Below, one piece after another: positions 8,514 through 21,137 of a stretch of 64,000 nucleotides of DNA (the stretch's first letter is position 1; each line of letters opens with the position of its first letter). The stretch is from contig NZ_MUYG01000010.1 in the NCBI RefSeq assembly GCF_002155425.1, positions 124,001 through 188,000 on the forward strand, read 5' to 3'. The notes under the pieces were generated by a model. The model was not told the origin of the DNA. It did not search any database and saw nothing but the letters and a program-made list of their open reading frames with translations. A program made the translations under genes and the position numbers. Source of the DNA: Erythrobacter donghaensis. Its GTDB lineage: Bacteria > Pseudomonadota > Alphaproteobacteria > Sphingomonadales > Sphingomonadaceae.

Positions 8514-9073
8514 TGAACCGCTCTCAGGCCCGTTCGCTCGGCTGGGCCGCCGTGATGGCGATCTGTGTCGCGCTGGTGGTGGTGCTCAGCTTCAAGGTGC
8601 ATGCGGTGAAGAGCGAGGTGCTGCTGGCCGAGCGCCAGCTGATTTCGCTCCAGCGCGAGACGCTGCTGCTCGAAACCGAATTCCAGACCCGCGCCAGCCA
8701 GCGCCAGCTGGCCGAGTGGAACACGGTCGAATTCGGCTACCAGTCGCCGCGCGCCGGGCAGTTTCTCGAGGCCGAACGCCAGCTTGCAAGCCTCGGCGAG
8801 CGGCTGGGCCCGGATGCGCCTTCGCCGATCCGTCTTGCCCGGGCCGAGGATGCCGCTCCTAACGAGAGCGCGGCAGAGGCTGCGCCGATGCGCTCGCCGG
8901 TGTCGGGGGCGAAGGTGACGCTCGCTTCGGCGGCGGATGCGGATGATGCGGGCACGGCCTTTACGCAGGCCTTCGGCGACTTCCTGATCGAAGCCTCGCC
9001 GATCCGTCCGGCGCGGGCCGAAACGCCGCGCAAGTCCGCTGCCGCGACCCTCGCCAACGAGGCAGGCGAATGA
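8510..9073 (+). CDS. ftsL: Cell division protein FtsL
   Basis: 187 residues, called mainly by position between rsmH and ftsI and by topology: a short cytoplasmic N-terminus, one transmembrane helix (about 11-28, [18 protein letters not shown]), then a coiled-coil-like periplasmic segment (about 35-70, rich in Leu/Glu/Gln). FtsL pairs with FtsB and FtsQ in the divisome. The Ala-rich C-terminal extension (about 90-187) is longer than in E. coli FtsL (121 residues) and looks disordered. A second ATG immediately follows the first; either could be used. Both ends overlap neighbours by ATGA. Confidence 0.8.
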   Translation: MMNRSQARSLGWAAVMAICVALVVVLSFKVHAVKSEVLLAERQLISLQRETLLLETEFQTRASQRQLAEWNTVEFGYQSPRAGQFLEAERQLASLGERLGPDAPSPIRLARAEDAAPNESAAEAAPMRSPVSGAKVTLASAADADDAGTAFTQAFGDFLIEASPIRPARAETPRKSAAATLANEAGE

Positions 9074-10818
9074 ACGCGCTCGCGGCGTCGCTTGCCGCGC
9101 GCGCTGCCACCCCGGTCATTCCCGCCGGCCGCCTGCCGGGCATCGGTCAGCGGGCGCAGGCGCTGCTGACCGCGCGGCTGCGGGCGCTGTGGCTGCTCGC
9201 GGGCTTTGTCAGCATCGCGCTGATCGCCCTGGTGCGGATCGGTTCGCTCGGGCTGGCGGCGCAGTCGCCCGCGCAAGCGAGCCTCGAAGACGCGCTGCTG
9301 CCGCCGCGCGGCGAGATCACCGATCGCAACGGCGCCCCGCTGGCGCGCGCCTTCCCCGCCTATGCACTGCGGCTGAACCCCGCGGCGATGGGCGATTCCG
9401 GCTCCCCGCTGGTGCGCTCGCCCGCCGAGATTGCGCGCGAGCTGAAGGCGATCTTCCCCGATATCGACGAAGCGCGCATGGCCCGTCGCCTCGCCTCGGG
9501 CAAGGCGGGCTACCTGCGCCGCCGCATCCTGCCGGAAGAGGCCAACAAGGTCTTTGCGCTGGGCGAGATCGCGCTCGAGATCCCGCGCGAGACCGATCGC
9601 TTCTACCCGCAGGGCTCGCTGGCGGCGCATGTGCTCGGTTATGTCGCCGAGACCAAGGAGCGCACCGGCGGGCAGACCGGGATGGAGCGCGTGCTCAACG
9701 ACCGGCTCACCGACCCGGTCGGGCGGGCCAAGCCGGTTCCGCTGTCGATCGACGTGCGCGTGCAGGGCGCGCTCGAAGACGAATTGCGCCGCGGGATGCT
9801 GGCGACCAACGCGATCGGCGCGGCAGGCGTGGTGCTCGATGTCGATACGGGCGAAGTGATGGCGCTTGCCTCGCTCCCCGATTTCGATCCCAACGCCGTT
9901 CCGCCGAGCGGCGCGCCCAACGAGACGAACCGCGTGACCGGTGCGGTCTATGAACTGGGTTCGACCTTCAAGCCGCTGAGCGTCGCCGCCGCGATCGATG
10001 CAGGCGTGGTGCGCGATCTGGGCAAGGTGTGGGATGCCAGCCCCGTCGCAGTCGGCAAGCGCCAGATCCGCGACCTGCACTCGCACGGCAGCTCCATGAA
10101 CGTGCCGCAGGCGCTGATCTATTCCTCCAACACCGTCACCGCGCGCGTCGGCGATGCGATGGGGGCCGAGCGCCTGCGCAAGACCATGATCGACCTCGGC
10201 ATGGACGCGCGCCCCTTCATCGAACTGCCCGCGCGCGCCAAGCCGCTGTGGCCGGGCGACAACTGGAGCCGGGTCACCAACATGACAGTGAGCTTCGGCC
10301 ACGGTGTCTCCGTCACCCCGCTGCACCTTGCCACCGGCTATGCGGCGATGGTCAATGGCGGAATCTGGCGCCCTTCGACTCTTCTGAAGATTGACCCCGC
10401 GGACGTGCCGCGCGGGCGGCGGGTGTTCAAGGAATCGACCTCGTCGCGGATGCGCCAGCTGCTGCGGATGATCTCGCTCTACGGCACTGGCAAAAGCGCC
10501 GATGCTCCCGGCTACCGTGTCGGCGGCAAGACCGGTTCGGCGGAAAAGGCGGGCGTCGGCGGGTACAGCAAGACCAAGGTCGTCTCGTCCTTCGCCGCCG
10601 CTTTCCCGATGGACGCGCCGCGCTATGTGGTGGTGGTGGTGGTCGACGAGCCCAAGGGCACCGTCGCCAGCAGCTTCCAGCGCACCGCCGCCTTCACCTC
10701 GGCGCCGATCGTCGGCCGACTGGTGCCGCGCATCGGCCCGATCCTCGGCGTGCAGCCCGACGAGACGCGCGATGTCGATATCTCGGATCTCAAATATCTG
10801 GTGGGCGACGCGAAATGA
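9070..10818 (+). CDS. ftsI: Division-specific peptidoglycan transpeptidase (PBP3/FtsI)
   Basis: 582 residues with a cytoplasmic N-terminus, one transmembrane anchor (about 40-57), a pedestal domain, and a transpeptidase domain showing all three penicillin-binding motifs: S298-T-F-K301, S352-S-N354 and K487-T-G489. It cross-links septal peptidoglycan with FtsW. Overlaps ftsL and murE by 4 bases each. No C-terminal PASTA domain is visible. Confidence 0.95.
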   Translation: MNALAASLAARAATPVIPAGRLPGIGQRAQALLTARLRALWLLAGFVSIALIALVRIGSLGLAAQSPAQASLEDALLPPRGEITDRNGAPLARAFPAYALRLNPAAMGDSGSPLVRSPAEIARELKAIFPDIDEARMARRLASGKAGYLRRRILPEEANKVFALGEIALEIPRETDRFYPQGSLAAHVLGYVAETKERTGGQTGMERVLNDRLTDPVGRAKPVPLSIDVRVQGALEDELRRGMLATNAIGAAGVVLDVDTGEVMALASLPDFDPNAVPPSGAPNETNRVTGAVYELGSTFKPLSVAAAIDAGVVRDLGKVWDASPVAVGKRQIRDLHSHGSSMNVPQALIYSSNTVTARVGDAMGAERLRKTMIDLGMDARPFIELPARAKPLWPGDNWSRVTNMTVSFGHGVSVTPLHLATGYAAMVNGGIWRPSTLLKIDPADVPRGRRVFKESTSSRMRQLLRMISLYGTGKSADAPGYRVGGKTGSAEKAGVGGYSKTKVVSSFAAAFPMDAPRYVVVVVVDEPKGTVASSFQRTAAFTSAPIVGRLVPRIGPILGVQPDETRDVDISDLKYLVGDAK

Positions 10819-12301
10819 GGCTCGCCGATCTGCTGGCCCGCGCAGGCCTCGACACCGCAGGCGCGGGCGATGGCGAAGTCACCGGCTTTGCCATCGACCA
10901 TCGCAAGGTCGCCCCCGGAACCATCTTCGGCGCCTTTGAAGGCGCCACCGTCAATGGCGAGGACTTCATCCGCCCCGCCATCGCCGCGGGCGCGATTGCC
11001 GTCGTAGCCCGCCCTCAAGCCCGCGTCGAAGGTGCGCTGCACATTGCCGACGTCACCCCCCGACGCGCCTTTGCGCGCCTCGCCGCGGGCTTTTTTTCTC
11101 CTTACCCGGACACCGTCGTTGCGGTGACGGGGACCAACGGCAAGACCTCCTGCGTCGAGATGACGCGCCAGATCTGGCGCATGGCGGGCGAGCGTGCGGC
11201 GAGCATCGGCACGCTGGGCGTGACCACGCCTGACGGGAGCGTTGCGACCGGGCTGACCACGCCCGACATCGTCACATTCCTCGCCAATATGGCAGGTCTG
11301 GCGCGCGAGGGCGTGACGCACGTCGCCTACGAGGCATCGAGCCACGGCCTTGACCAGTATCGGGGCGAGGGGCCGAAAGTCTCGGCGGCGGCCTTCACCA
11401 ATTTCAGCCGCGACCACCTCGACTATCACGGCACGATGGAGGCCTATTTCGCGGCCAAGATGCGGCTCTTCACAGAAGTCGTCGCGCGGGGCAGCCCGGC
11501 GATCATCCATGACGCGGGTGACGGGTCGGAATGGACCGCCAAGGCCATTGCCGTCGCTTCAGAGCGCGGCCTCGACGTGCGCACGGTGGGCGAGGGCGGC
11601 AGCTTTCTCAAGCTGATCGCACGCGAACCCGGACAGTTGGGGCAGGTTCTTCAGATCGAACATGAAGGGGCGTTACGCAAGGTCAACCTGCCGCTGATCG
11701 GCGCCTATCAGGCGGCGAACGCGCTGGTTTCGGCGGGGCTTGCGCTGGCGACCGGTGTTGCGGCCTCGACGGTGTTCGACGCGCTCACCCGGCTGCAACC
11801 CGTGCGCGGGCGGCTAGAGCGTGCAGCGCTCAACCCGGCGGGCGCGCCGGCCTATGTCGATTATGCCCACACGCACGACGCGCTCGAGGCCGCGATTGCC
11901 GCGCTGCGCCCGCACGTCGCGCCCGGCGGCAAGTTGATCGTCGTATTCGGCGCGGGCGGGGACCGCGACGCGGGCAAGCGCCCGCAGATGGGCGAGGTCG
12001 CCGCGCGCGCTGCCGACATCGCCATCGTCACAGACGACAATCCCCGCAGCGAGGATCCCGCCGCGATCCGCGCTGCGATCATGGCAGGGGCGGGCGGCGA
12101 CACCCGCGACAACGTCAGGGAGATTGCGGGCCGCCGCGCCGCCATCGCCGCCGCAATTGGGGACGCCGGGCCGCACGATATTGTGCTGATCGCCGGCAAG
12201 GGGCACGAGCAGGGTCAAATATTCGGGTCTGGAGAGAACATGCGGATCGAAGCTTTCGACGATGTCGAAGTCGCGCGCGAATGCGCCGGGGGGCAGTGCT
12301 G

Positions 12302-12302
<1 letters not shown>
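10815..12302 (+). CDS. murE: UDP-N-acetylmuramoyl-L-alanyl-D-glutamate--2,6-diaminopimelate ligase
   Basis: 495 residues with the Mur ligase three-domain layout. The ATP loop TGTNGKTS is at 105-112, and DNPR at 408-411 marks meso-diaminopimelate specificity (lysine-adding MurE has DNPA or similar at this place). It adds the third residue of the stem peptide in the cytoplasm. Its stop overlaps the murF start by one base (TGATG). Confidence 0.95.
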
Positions 12303-13774
<1,472 letters not shown>

Positions 13775-13816
13775 TCCGCCCCGGCAGGCGATAAGGCCGG
13801 GCCAAAGGACGACTGA

Positions 13817-14887
13817 ATGCTCTATCTTCTTGCCGAGTGGCTGGGCTTCGAAGGCATCCTCAATCTGGTGCGCTACCAGAGCTTTCGTGCGGGCGCGACA
13901 CTGATGACCGCGCTCGTGATCGGCCTGCTGATCGGCGAGCGCTTCATCAACTTCCTCCGCGTGCGGCAGGGCAAGGGTCAGCCGATCCGGCTCGACGGCC
14001 CGCAATCGCACCTCGCCAAGCGCGGGACGCCGACGATGGGCGGGTTGCTCATCCTCACCGCGCTGACCGTCGCGATGCTGCTGTGGATGGACCTTTCCAG
14101 CCCCTTCGTCTGGGCCTGCATGGCGGTGACGATCGGCTTTGGAATCATCGGCTTCCTCGATGATTATGACAAGGTTTCCAAGAACAGCCACGCGGGCGTC
14201 CCGGCGCGGGTGCGGCTGGCGGGGGAGTTTCTGGTGGCGGGCATCGCCAGCTGGCTGATCGTCAGCCAGATCAACACCAATCTCTATCTCCCCTTCCTTA
14301 CTGGCGTGAGCATCCCGCTGGGCCCGGCCTATTACGTCTTCGCTGCCTTCGTGATCGTGGGCGCAGGCAATGCGGTGAACCTGACCGACGGGCTGGATGG
14401 TCTTGCCATCATGCCGGTGATCATCGCGGCAGGTACCTTTGCGATCATCGCCTATCTGGTGGGCCGGGCGGACTTCTCCGACTATCTCGGCATCCCGCAC
14501 GTCCCCGGCGCGGGCGAGCTGGCGATCTTTTGCGCGGCGATCATGGGGTCGGGACTGGCCTTCCTGTGGTTCAACGCGCCGCCTGCCGCCGTGTTCATGG
14601 GTGACACCGGTTCGCTGGCGCTGGGCGGCGCGCTCGGCGCAATCGCGGTCGCTTCGCACCATGAGGTCGTACTCGGCATCGTCGGCGGGCTGTTCGTGCT
14701 TGAGGCGGTCAGCGTGATCGTGCAGGTCTTCTGGTTCAAGCGCACCGGCCGCCGCGTGTTCAAGATGGCGCCGATCCACCACCACTTCGAACAGCTCGGC
14801 TGGAGCGAGAGCAAGGTCGTGATCCGGTTCTGGATCATCGCCATCGTGCTCGCGCTGATCGGGCTTTCGACGCTGAAGCTGAGATAG
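13817..14887 (+). CDS. mraY: Phospho-N-acetylmuramoyl-pentapeptide-transferase
   Basis: 356 residues and about ten hydrophobic helices. The catalytic/metal Asp motifs are visible: DDYDK (about 115-119), [10 protein letters not shown] and [11 protein letters not shown], plus the HHHFE loop near the C-terminus that binds UDP-MurNAc-pentapeptide. It makes lipid I at the inner membrane. It begins 42 bases after murF, one of the few non-overlapping junctions. Confidence 0.96.
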   Translation: MLYLLAEWLGFEGILNLVRYQSFRAGATLMTALVIGLLIGERFINFLRVRQGKGQPIRLDGPQSHLAKRGTPTMGGLLILTALTVAMLLWMDLSSPFVWACMAVTIGFGIIGFLDDYDKVSKNSHAGVPARVRLAGEFLVAGIASWLIVSQINTNLYLPFLTGVSIPLGPAYYVFAAFVIVGAGNAVNLTDGLDGLAIMPVIIAAGTFAIIAYLVGRADFSDYLGIPHVPGAGELAIFCAAIMGSGLAFLWFNAPPAAVFMGDTGSLALGGALGAIAVASHHEVVLGIVGGLFVLEAVSVIVQVFWFKRTGRRVFKMAPIHHHFEQLGWSESKVVIRFWIIAIVLALIGLSTLKLR

Positions 14888-14904
14888 GGGAGGGCGGCGC
14901 GCGC

Positions 14905-16275
14905 GTGATCACCTCCCTCGCCTTTGCCGGAAAACGCTATGCGGTGCTAGGCCTCGCCCGCTCGGGCGCGGCGGCGGCCGAAGCCTTGCTGGCGAGCGGC
15001 GCGGAGGTGATTGCCTGGGACCGTCAACCCCATGCGCGCGAGCCCTTCGAGGGGCGCTGCCGGATGATCGACCCGCTCGAGCTCGATCTCACCGGCTTTG
15101 CGGGCGTGGTGGTCTCGCCGGGCGTGCCTTTGAACTCGCACCCGATCGGCCCGCACGTGTGGCAATATGGACTGCCCGTGATCGGCGATATCGAGCTTTT
15201 CGCGATGGCGCGCGACGCGCTGCCGCCGCACAAGGTGGTCGGGATCACCGGCACCAATGGCAAGTCCACCACCACCGCGCTGGTGCACCATATCCTCCAG
15301 ACAGCGGGCGTGCCCACTGTGATGGGCGGCAATATCGGCGATCCGATCCTCGGGCAGGCGCCGCTTCCGGAAGGCGGGATCTATGTGCTCGAATTGTCGA
15401 GCTTCCAGATCGACCTCACTTTCACGCTCGATTGCGATGTCGCGGCGCTCACCAATATCACCCCTGATCACCTCGATCGCTATGCCAGTTTCGCCGCCTA
15501 TGCCGCCTCCAAGGAACGCCTGTTCCAGATGCAGCACACCGGCACGGCGCTGATCTGTGTCGAGGACGAGCAGACGCAAGCGATTGCCGAGGGGCTGGAA
15601 ACCTCGGGCAAGCCGCTGGTGCGGGTGACGACCGGCGATCTCGATGCGGCGGGGCTGGCCGATGGTCGCTCGCCCTCGCTGGCGGGTCCGCACAACGCCC
15701 AGAACGCTGCCGTCGCGGTGGCGATCTGCCGCCAGCTGGGCCTTGATGATGCGCAGATTGCCGCGGGCCTCGCCTCCTATCGCGGGCTGCCGCACCGGAT
15801 GGAGCGCGTTTGCGAGGCGGGAGGGGTGATCTACATCAACGACAGCAAGGCGACCAACGCCGCCTCCGCCGCCCCGGCGCTCGCCGCGTTCCCGCCCGAC
15901 CCTGACGTGCACGCGGGCGGCCCACGCATTCACTGGATCGTCGGCGGGTTGCCCAAGGAAGATGGCCTTGGCGCCTGCGCCGACCATCTCGGCAATGTCG
16001 CGGCGGCCTACACCGTGGGTGAGGCCGGGCCGATGTTCGCCGATCTGCTCGAAGGGCAGGTGGCCGTCGAGCGCTGCGAGCTCATCAGCGAGGCTGTGCG
16101 CCGCGCCGCCGAGACTGCGCGTCCCGGCGATGTGGTGCTGCTTAGCCCGGCCTGCGCCTCTTACGACCAGTTCCGCGATTACGAAAAGCGCGGGCACCAT
16201 TTCCGCCAGATGGTCGGCGCGATCACCGGTTGCGATACCGGCGATGACAGCGCCAGCCGGAGCATTCTGCCATGA
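14905..16275 (+). CDS. murD: UDP-N-acetylmuramoylalanine--D-glutamate ligase
   Basis: 456 residues from a GTG start with a GGGGAGGG site upstream. N-terminal Rossmann-like UDP-binding domain (GLARSGAAA); ATP loop GTNGKST at 116-122; C-terminal DSKATN motif, as in MurD. It adds D-glutamate to UDP-MurNAc-L-Ala. It starts 17 bases after mraY and its stop overlaps ftsW by ATGA. Confidence 0.95.
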   Translation: MITSLAFAGKRYAVLGLARSGAAAAEALLASGAEVIAWDRQPHAREPFEGRCRMIDPLELDLTGFAGVVVSPGVPLNSHPIGPHVWQYGLPVIGDIELFAMARDALPPHKVVGITGTNGKSTTTALVHHILQTAGVPTVMGGNIGDPILGQAPLPEGGIYVLELSSFQIDLTFTLDCDVAALTNITPDHLDRYASFAAYAASKERLFQMQHTGTALICVEDEQTQAIAEGLETSGKPLVRVTTGDLDAAGLADGRSPSLAGPHNAQNAAVAVAICRQLGLDDAQIAAGLASYRGLPHRMERVCEAGGVIYINDSKATNAASAAPALAAFPPDPDVHAGGPRIHWIVGGLPKEDGLGACADHLGNVAAAYTVGEAGPMFADLLEGQVAVERCELISEAVRRAAETARPGDVVLLSPACASYDQFRDYEKRGHHFRQMVGAITGCDTGDDSASRSILP

Positions 16276-17501
16276 CCGCGCCCGCCTATACCTCGCCCGC
16301 GCGCGGCCCCGGCGGCTATCTGCCGCCCGCCCCGATCCAGCGTCGCTGGCGTGACGCGGTGCGCATCTGGTGGCGCGAGATCGACAAGGTGCTGCTGCTG
16401 CTGATCGCGCTGCTGATGGCCTTCGGCACCATCGCGGTCGCCGCCGCCTCGCCCGCCAGCGCCGATCAGCTGTCGACCAGCAAGGTCACGCTCGACGAGT
16501 TCATGTTCTTCAAGCGCCACATCATCTTTCAGCTGATGGGCCTTTCGCTGATGATCGGGCTGAGTTTCCTCAGCCGCGATTCCGCGCGGCGTCTGGGCAT
16601 TCTGGTGGGCGCGGTGATGCTGGCGCTGCTGTTTGTGGTGCCCTTCATCGGCGAGGAGAAGAACGGCGCGCGGCGCTGGATCAATGTCGGCATGAGCCTA
16701 CAACCGTCGGAATTCCTGAAGCCCGGCTTCGCGATCATCTGTGCGTGGATCCTCAGCTGGCGGCTGCGCGATCCGGGGCTGCCGGTGCTGTGGTATGTCA
16801 GCGGCCTTACCGGCCTCATCGCCGGACTGCTGATGCTGCAACCCAATCTCGGTGAGGCGATTTTGTTCGGCGGGATCTGGTTGGTGCTGGTGCTGCTGGC
16901 GGGGATGCCGTGGCAGCGCCTCGCCGCGCTGGGCGGCATCGGCGTGGGCGGGCTGGTGCTGGCCTACCTGTTCTACGACAATGCCCGCCACCGTATCGAC
17001 GGCTTTCTCGGCGGCGGCACGGCCTTCGATCAGGTTGACCTCGCCCAGCGCACCATCACCGCGGGCGGTTGGACCGGCACCGGCCTGTGGCTCGGCATGC
17101 GCAAGATGAATCTGCCCGAGGCGCATACCGATTACATCTTCTCGGTGATCGGTGAGGAATTCGGCCTGCTGACCTGCGCGGTCGTGGTGCTGCTCTATGG
17201 CGCGCTGGTGCTGCGCGCGCTGCTGCGGCTGGTGGGGGAGGACAATCTCTTCGCCCTGCTGGCGGCGGCGGGCCTCATCACCCAGTTCGGCGGGCAGGCC
17301 TTCATCAACATCCTCGTCAACCTCAAGCTGTTCCCGTCGAAGGGGATGACCCTGCCGCTGATTTCCTACGGCGGATCATCGACACTGGCGGTGTGCTTCA
17401 CGCTTGGGCTATTGCTGGCGATCACCCGGCGCAATCCGTTCCTCGCCCGCGAAGGCGGGGGCCTGCGCGAACTGATCGAACGCAAGGACACGCCCGCATG
17501 A
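16272..17501 (+). CDS. ftsW: Septal peptidoglycan polymerase FtsW (SEDS family)
   Basis: 409 residues, about ten transmembrane helices, with a roughly 35-residue cytoplasmic N-terminus. SEDS signatures include NGARRWI followed by QPSEF, and near the end PLISYGGSS. It is the lipid II glycosyltransferase working with FtsI at the septum. Overlaps murD and murG by 4 bases. Confidence 0.95.
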   Translation: MTAPAYTSPARGPGGYLPPAPIQRRWRDAVRIWWREIDKVLLLLIALLMAFGTIAVAAASPASADQLSTSKVTLDEFMFFKRHIIFQLMGLSLMIGLSFLSRDSARRLGILVGAVMLALLFVVPFIGEEKNGARRWINVGMSLQPSEFLKPGFAIICAWILSWRLRDPGLPVLWYVSGLTGLIAGLLMLQPNLGEAILFGGIWLVLVLLAGMPWQRLAALGGIGVGGLVLAYLFYDNARHRIDGFLGGGTAFDQVDLAQRTITAGGWTGTGLWLGMRKMNLPEAHTDYIFSVIGEEFGLLTCAVVVLLYGALVLRALLRLVGEDNLFALLAAAGLITQFGGQAFINILVNLKLFPSKGMTLPLISYGGSSTLAVCFTLGLLLAITRRNPFLAREGGGLRELIERKDTPA

Positions 17502-18739
17502 GCAGCGAGACCTCCACCCCCTTGCCCACGGGCGCATCGCGTCACTACGTCCTGGCTGCAGGCGGCACCGGCGGGCACCTGATCCCGGCCTTCGCGCTGG
17601 CGACCGAGCTGCACGCGCGGGGCCACCATGTCGCGCTGATCACCGACGAGCGCGGGGCGAACATTCCCGGCAAGCCCGATTTCCTCACCGCGCACGTGCT
17701 GCCCGCAGGCCGCTTCGGCAAGAACCCGCTGGGCTGGCCCGCCGGGGTGAGTGCGGTGCTTGAAGGCCGGGCGATGGCGCTGCGCCTGTTCGAAAGCTTT
17801 GCGCCTTCCGCGATCGTCGGCTTCGGCGGCTATCCGGCGCTGCCTGCGCTGCTCGCCGCGACCGCCGCCAAGCTGCCGAGCATCGTCCACGAACAGAACG
17901 CCGTGCTGGGCCGCGTCAACCGCCTGCTGGCGGGCCGGGTCAACGCGATTGCGACCTCCTACGAGAAGGTCGAGCGGCTGGCACCCAAGCACGCGGCCAA
18001 GGTACATCTGGTCGGCAACCCCGTGCGCGCCGAGGTGCTGGCCCTGCGCGCGTCGGACTTCCCCGCCTTCACCCAAGAAAGCCTGCTGCGCATCCTCGTC
18101 ACCGGCGGCAGTCAGGGTGCGCGGGTGCTGTCCGAGGTGGTGCCCGATGGCCTCGCCATGCTCCCGCCCGCGCTGCGCCAGCGGTTGCAGGTCACCCAGC
18201 AATGCCGCGCGGAAGATCTGGAAGCGGTGCGGGCGCGCTACGCCGAGCATGACATTCCCGCCGAACTCGGCACCTATTTCGAAGACATGCACGAACGGCT
18301 GGCGGGCGCGCATCTGTTCATCGGACGTGCGGGCGCTTCGACGATTGCGGAACTGACCGCGGTGGGCCGCCCGGCGATTCTGGTGCCGCTGCCGATTGCG
18401 ACCGACGATCATCAGGCCGCAAACACCCGCGAGATGGTGAAGGCGGGCGGTGCGCGGATGATCCGGCAGGACGCCTTCCAGCCCAAGGAACTCGCCAAGC
18501 AGATTCAGGCGATGGCGATGAACCCCGGCAGTCTCGCCAACGCGGCGCATTGCGCCTTCAATTGCGGGCGGCCCGATGCGGCGAAGGACTTGGCCGATCT
18601 GGTCGAAAGCATGAGCGGGATCGATCTGATGGACGTGATCCGCGTGGCTGAACCGGCCTCGGCCGCCAGCCGCCTACGCACCCGCGCTTCGACCGCTTCT
18701 GCAGGCGGCGAAAAGACCGAGGAGCAGAACGCGGCATGA
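17498..18739 (+). CDS. murG: UDP-N-acetylglucosamine--N-acetylmuramyl-(pentapeptide) pyrophosphoryl-undecaprenol N-acetylglucosamine transferase
   Basis: 413 residues; the start is fixed by the ATGA overlap with ftsW. The N-terminal donor/acceptor loop GGTGGHL is at 22-28; GGSQGA and HEQNAV are the other family signatures. It converts lipid I to lipid II on the inner face of the membrane. The tail of about 45 residues after the GT-B fold is Ala/Ser/Thr-rich and longer than in E. coli MurG (355 residues). Confidence 0.95.
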   Translation: MSSETSTPLPTGASRHYVLAAGGTGGHLIPAFALATELHARGHHVALITDERGANIPGKPDFLTAHVLPAGRFGKNPLGWPAGVSAVLEGRAMALRLFESFAPSAIVGFGGYPALPALLAATAAKLPSIVHEQNAVLGRVNRLLAGRVNAIATSYEKVERLAPKHAAKVHLVGNPVRAEVLALRASDFPAFTQESLLRILVTGGSQGARVLSEVVPDGLAMLPPALRQRLQVTQQCRAEDLEAVRARYAEHDIPAELGTYFEDMHERLAGAHLFIGRAGASTIAELTAVGRPAILVPLPIATDDHQAANTREMVKAGGARMIRQDAFQPKELAKQIQAMAMNPGSLANAAHCAFNCGRPDAAKDLADLVESMSGIDLMDVIRVAEPASAASRLRTRASTASAGGEKTEEQNAA

Positions 18740-20175
18740 AGGGCGTCGGCACCGATATCGGCATTATCCACTTCGTCGGGATCGGCGGGATCGGCATGTC
18801 CGGCATCGCCGAGGTGATGCGCAATCTCGGCTATCAGGTACAGGGCTCGGACATCGCCGAAGGGCCGAGCGTCGAGCGGCTGCGCGCACGCGGGATCACC
18901 GTCCATATCGGGCACAAGGCCGAAAATGTCGAAGGCGTCGCGGTGGTCGTCACCTCGACCGCCGTGCGCCGCACCAATCCCGAAGTCGCCGCCGCTCTGG
19001 AAGCGCGCATCCCCGTGGTGCGCCGCGCCGAAATGCTGGCCGAGCTGATGCGGCTTAAGTCGACCGTCGCGGTCGCGGGCACCCATGGCAAGACCACCAC
19101 CACCTCGATGATCGCCACGCTGCTTGATGCGGGGGGGATCGACCCCACCGTGATCAACGGCGGGATCATCGAGCAATATGGCTCCAACGCGCGGCTGGGC
19201 GATTCCGACTGGATGGTGGTCGAGGCCGACGAGAGCGACGGCAGCTTCCTGCGGCTCGACGGCACGATTGCGGTCGTCACCAATATCGATCCCGAGCACC
19301 TCGACCACTACGGCGATTTCGACGGGGTGAAGCGCGCCTTTGTGGAGTTCATCCACAACGTGCCCTTCTACGGCGCAGCGGTGCTGTGCATCGACCATCC
19401 CGAAGTGCAGGCGGTGATCGGGCAGGTGCGCGATCGCAAGGTTGTGACCTACGGCTTTTCGCTTCAGGCCGATATCTGCGGGGTCAACATCGCCTCCGAG
19501 GACGGTGGCAACCGCTTCGACGTGATCGTGCGCCAACGCGGTCTCGAAGACCGCCGGATCGAGGGCGTGCATCTGCCGATGCCGGGCCGCCACAATGTCC
19601 AGAATGCGCTCGCCGCCATCGCTGTCAGCATCGAGATGGGCTGCAGCGACGAAGTGATCCGCACCGGCTTTGCCCGTTTCGGCGGGGTGCGGCGGCGGTT
19701 CACCAAGGTCGGCACGGTCGATCTGGCGGGCGGCGCTGTCACCGTGATTGACGACTACGCCCACCACCCGGTCGAAATCCGCGCCGTGCTGGCGGCGGCG
19801 CGCGAGGCGGTCGGCAACAGCGGCGGGCGCGTGATCGCGGTCGCTCAGCCGCACCGCTATTCGCGCCTCAACGATTTGATGGACGCCTTCCAGTCCTGCT
19901 TCGACGATGCCGACATCGCCTATGTCGCCCCGGTCTATCCGGCGGGCGAGGAGCCGCTGCCGGGCGTCGATCACACCGCACTCGTCGCCGGGATGAAGGC
20001 GCGCGGGCACCGCGCCGCGCGCGAGATCGCCGGGGCCGAGGCGCTGGCCGCGACGCTCGCGGACGAAATCCAGCCCGGCGACATGGTGGTCTGCCTCGGG
20101 GCGGGCGACATCACCAAGTGGGCGGCAGGGCTCGCACCGGCGGTCACCGCAAAGCGGGGGGCTCAGGCGGCATGA
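18736..20175 (+). CDS. murC: UDP-N-acetylmuramate--L-alanine ligase
   Basis: 479 residues. [14 protein letters not shown] near the N-terminus is the UDP-binding Rossmann loop; the ATP loop GTHGKT is at 115-120; DDYAHHP lies in the C-terminal domain. It adds the first stem amino acid, L-Ala. It overlaps murG and murB by ATGA. Confidence 0.96.
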   Translation: MKGVGTDIGIIHFVGIGGIGMSGIAEVMRNLGYQVQGSDIAEGPSVERLRARGITVHIGHKAENVEGVAVVVTSTAVRRTNPEVAAALEARIPVVRRAEMLAELMRLKSTVAVAGTHGKTTTTSMIATLLDAGGIDPTVINGGIIEQYGSNARLGDSDWMVVEADESDGSFLRLDGTIAVVTNIDPEHLDHYGDFDGVKRAFVEFIHNVPFYGAAVLCIDHPEVQAVIGQVRDRKVVTYGFSLQADICGVNIASEDGGNRFDVIVRQRGLEDRRIEGVHLPMPGRHNVQNALAAIAVSIEMGCSDEVIRTGFARFGGVRRRFTKVGTVDLAGGAVTVIDDYAHHPVEIRAVLAAAREAVGNSGGRVIAVAQPHRYSRLNDLMDAFQSCFDDADIAYVAPVYPAGEEPLPGVDHTALVAGMKARGHRAAREIAGAEALAATLADEIQPGDMVVCLGAGDITKWAAGLAPAVTAKRGAQAA

Positions 20176-21137
20176 ACCAACCCGGCGACAGCTACGAATA
20201 TGATAATGGTGCGGCCCCGACCTGCGCGGTCGAGGGCGCGGTGTCTGCGCCGGTGCCGCTGGAGGGCCTTCGCGGCAAGCTGACCTGCAAGGCCCCGCTC
20301 GCACCCTACACCTGGTTCAAGACCGGCGGTCCGGCGGACTGGCTGTTCGAGCCCGCCGATATGGACGATCTCAAGACCTTCCTCGAACGGCTCGGCGGGG
20401 AGATCCCGGTGATGGCACTGGGGTTGGGCTCGAACATGATCGTGCGCGACGGCGGGGTGCCGGGCGTGGTGGTGCGGCTCGGCAAGAGCTTCGCCAAGGT
20501 CGAGCACACCGGCGAGCTCGAACTGACCTGCGGCGGCGGGGCGAGCGGCATCCTGGTCGCCTCGACCGCGCGCGACCTCGGCATCGCGGGGCTCGAATTC
20601 CTGCGCGGCATCCCCGGCACGGTCGGCGGCTTCGTGCGGATGAATGGCGGTGCCTATGGGCGCGAGGTCGCCGACGTGCTGCGCGATTGCGCGGTGATCC
20701 TGCATGACGGCAGCTTCATCACGCTGAACGCCGAGGAACTGGACTATTCCTATCGCCACTCGGCCCTGCCCGATGGCGCAATCGTCGTCTCGGCACGGTT
20801 CCATGGGCATCCGGGCGATCCGAAAGAGATCGGCGCGGAGATGGACCGTATCGCCGCCGCGCGCGAAGCCTCACAGCCCCTGCGCACCAAGACCGGCGGT
20901 TCGACCTTCAAGAACCCCGAGGGCCACAAGGCGTGGGAACTCGTCGACCGCGCGGGTTGCCGGGGCCTGACCTTGGGCGGCGCACAGGTGAGCGAAAAGC
21001 ACACCAACTTCCTCATCAACACCGGCACCGCCACCAGCGCCGACATCGAAGGGCTTGGCGAGATGGTGCGCGACAAGGTCTACGCCGCCACCGGCGTGAG
21101 CCTCGAATGGGAAATTCAGAGAGTGGGACGGCCGTGA
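20172..21137 (+). CDS. murB: UDP-N-acetylenolpyruvoylglucosamine reductase
   Basis: 321 residues from the ATG overlapping the murC stop. FAD-binding signatures: [24 protein letters not shown] and IPGTVGG. The catalytic serine is S244 in GGSTFKNP. It reduces the enolpyruvyl group to make UDP-MurNAc. An extra 30 or so residues at the N-terminus precede the FAD domain. Confidence 0.95.
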   Translation: MNQPGDSYEYDNGAAPTCAVEGAVSAPVPLEGLRGKLTCKAPLAPYTWFKTGGPADWLFEPADMDDLKTFLERLGGEIPVMALGLGSNMIVRDGGVPGVVVRLGKSFAKVEHTGELELTCGGGASGILVASTARDLGIAGLEFLRGIPGTVGGFVRMNGGAYGREVADVLRDCAVILHDGSFITLNAEELDYSYRHSALPDGAIVVSARFHGHPGDPKEIGAEMDRIAAAREASQPLRTKTGGSTFKNPEGHKAWELVDRAGCRGLTLGGAQVSEKHTNFLINTGTATSADIEGLGEMVRDKVYAATGVSLEWEIQRVGRP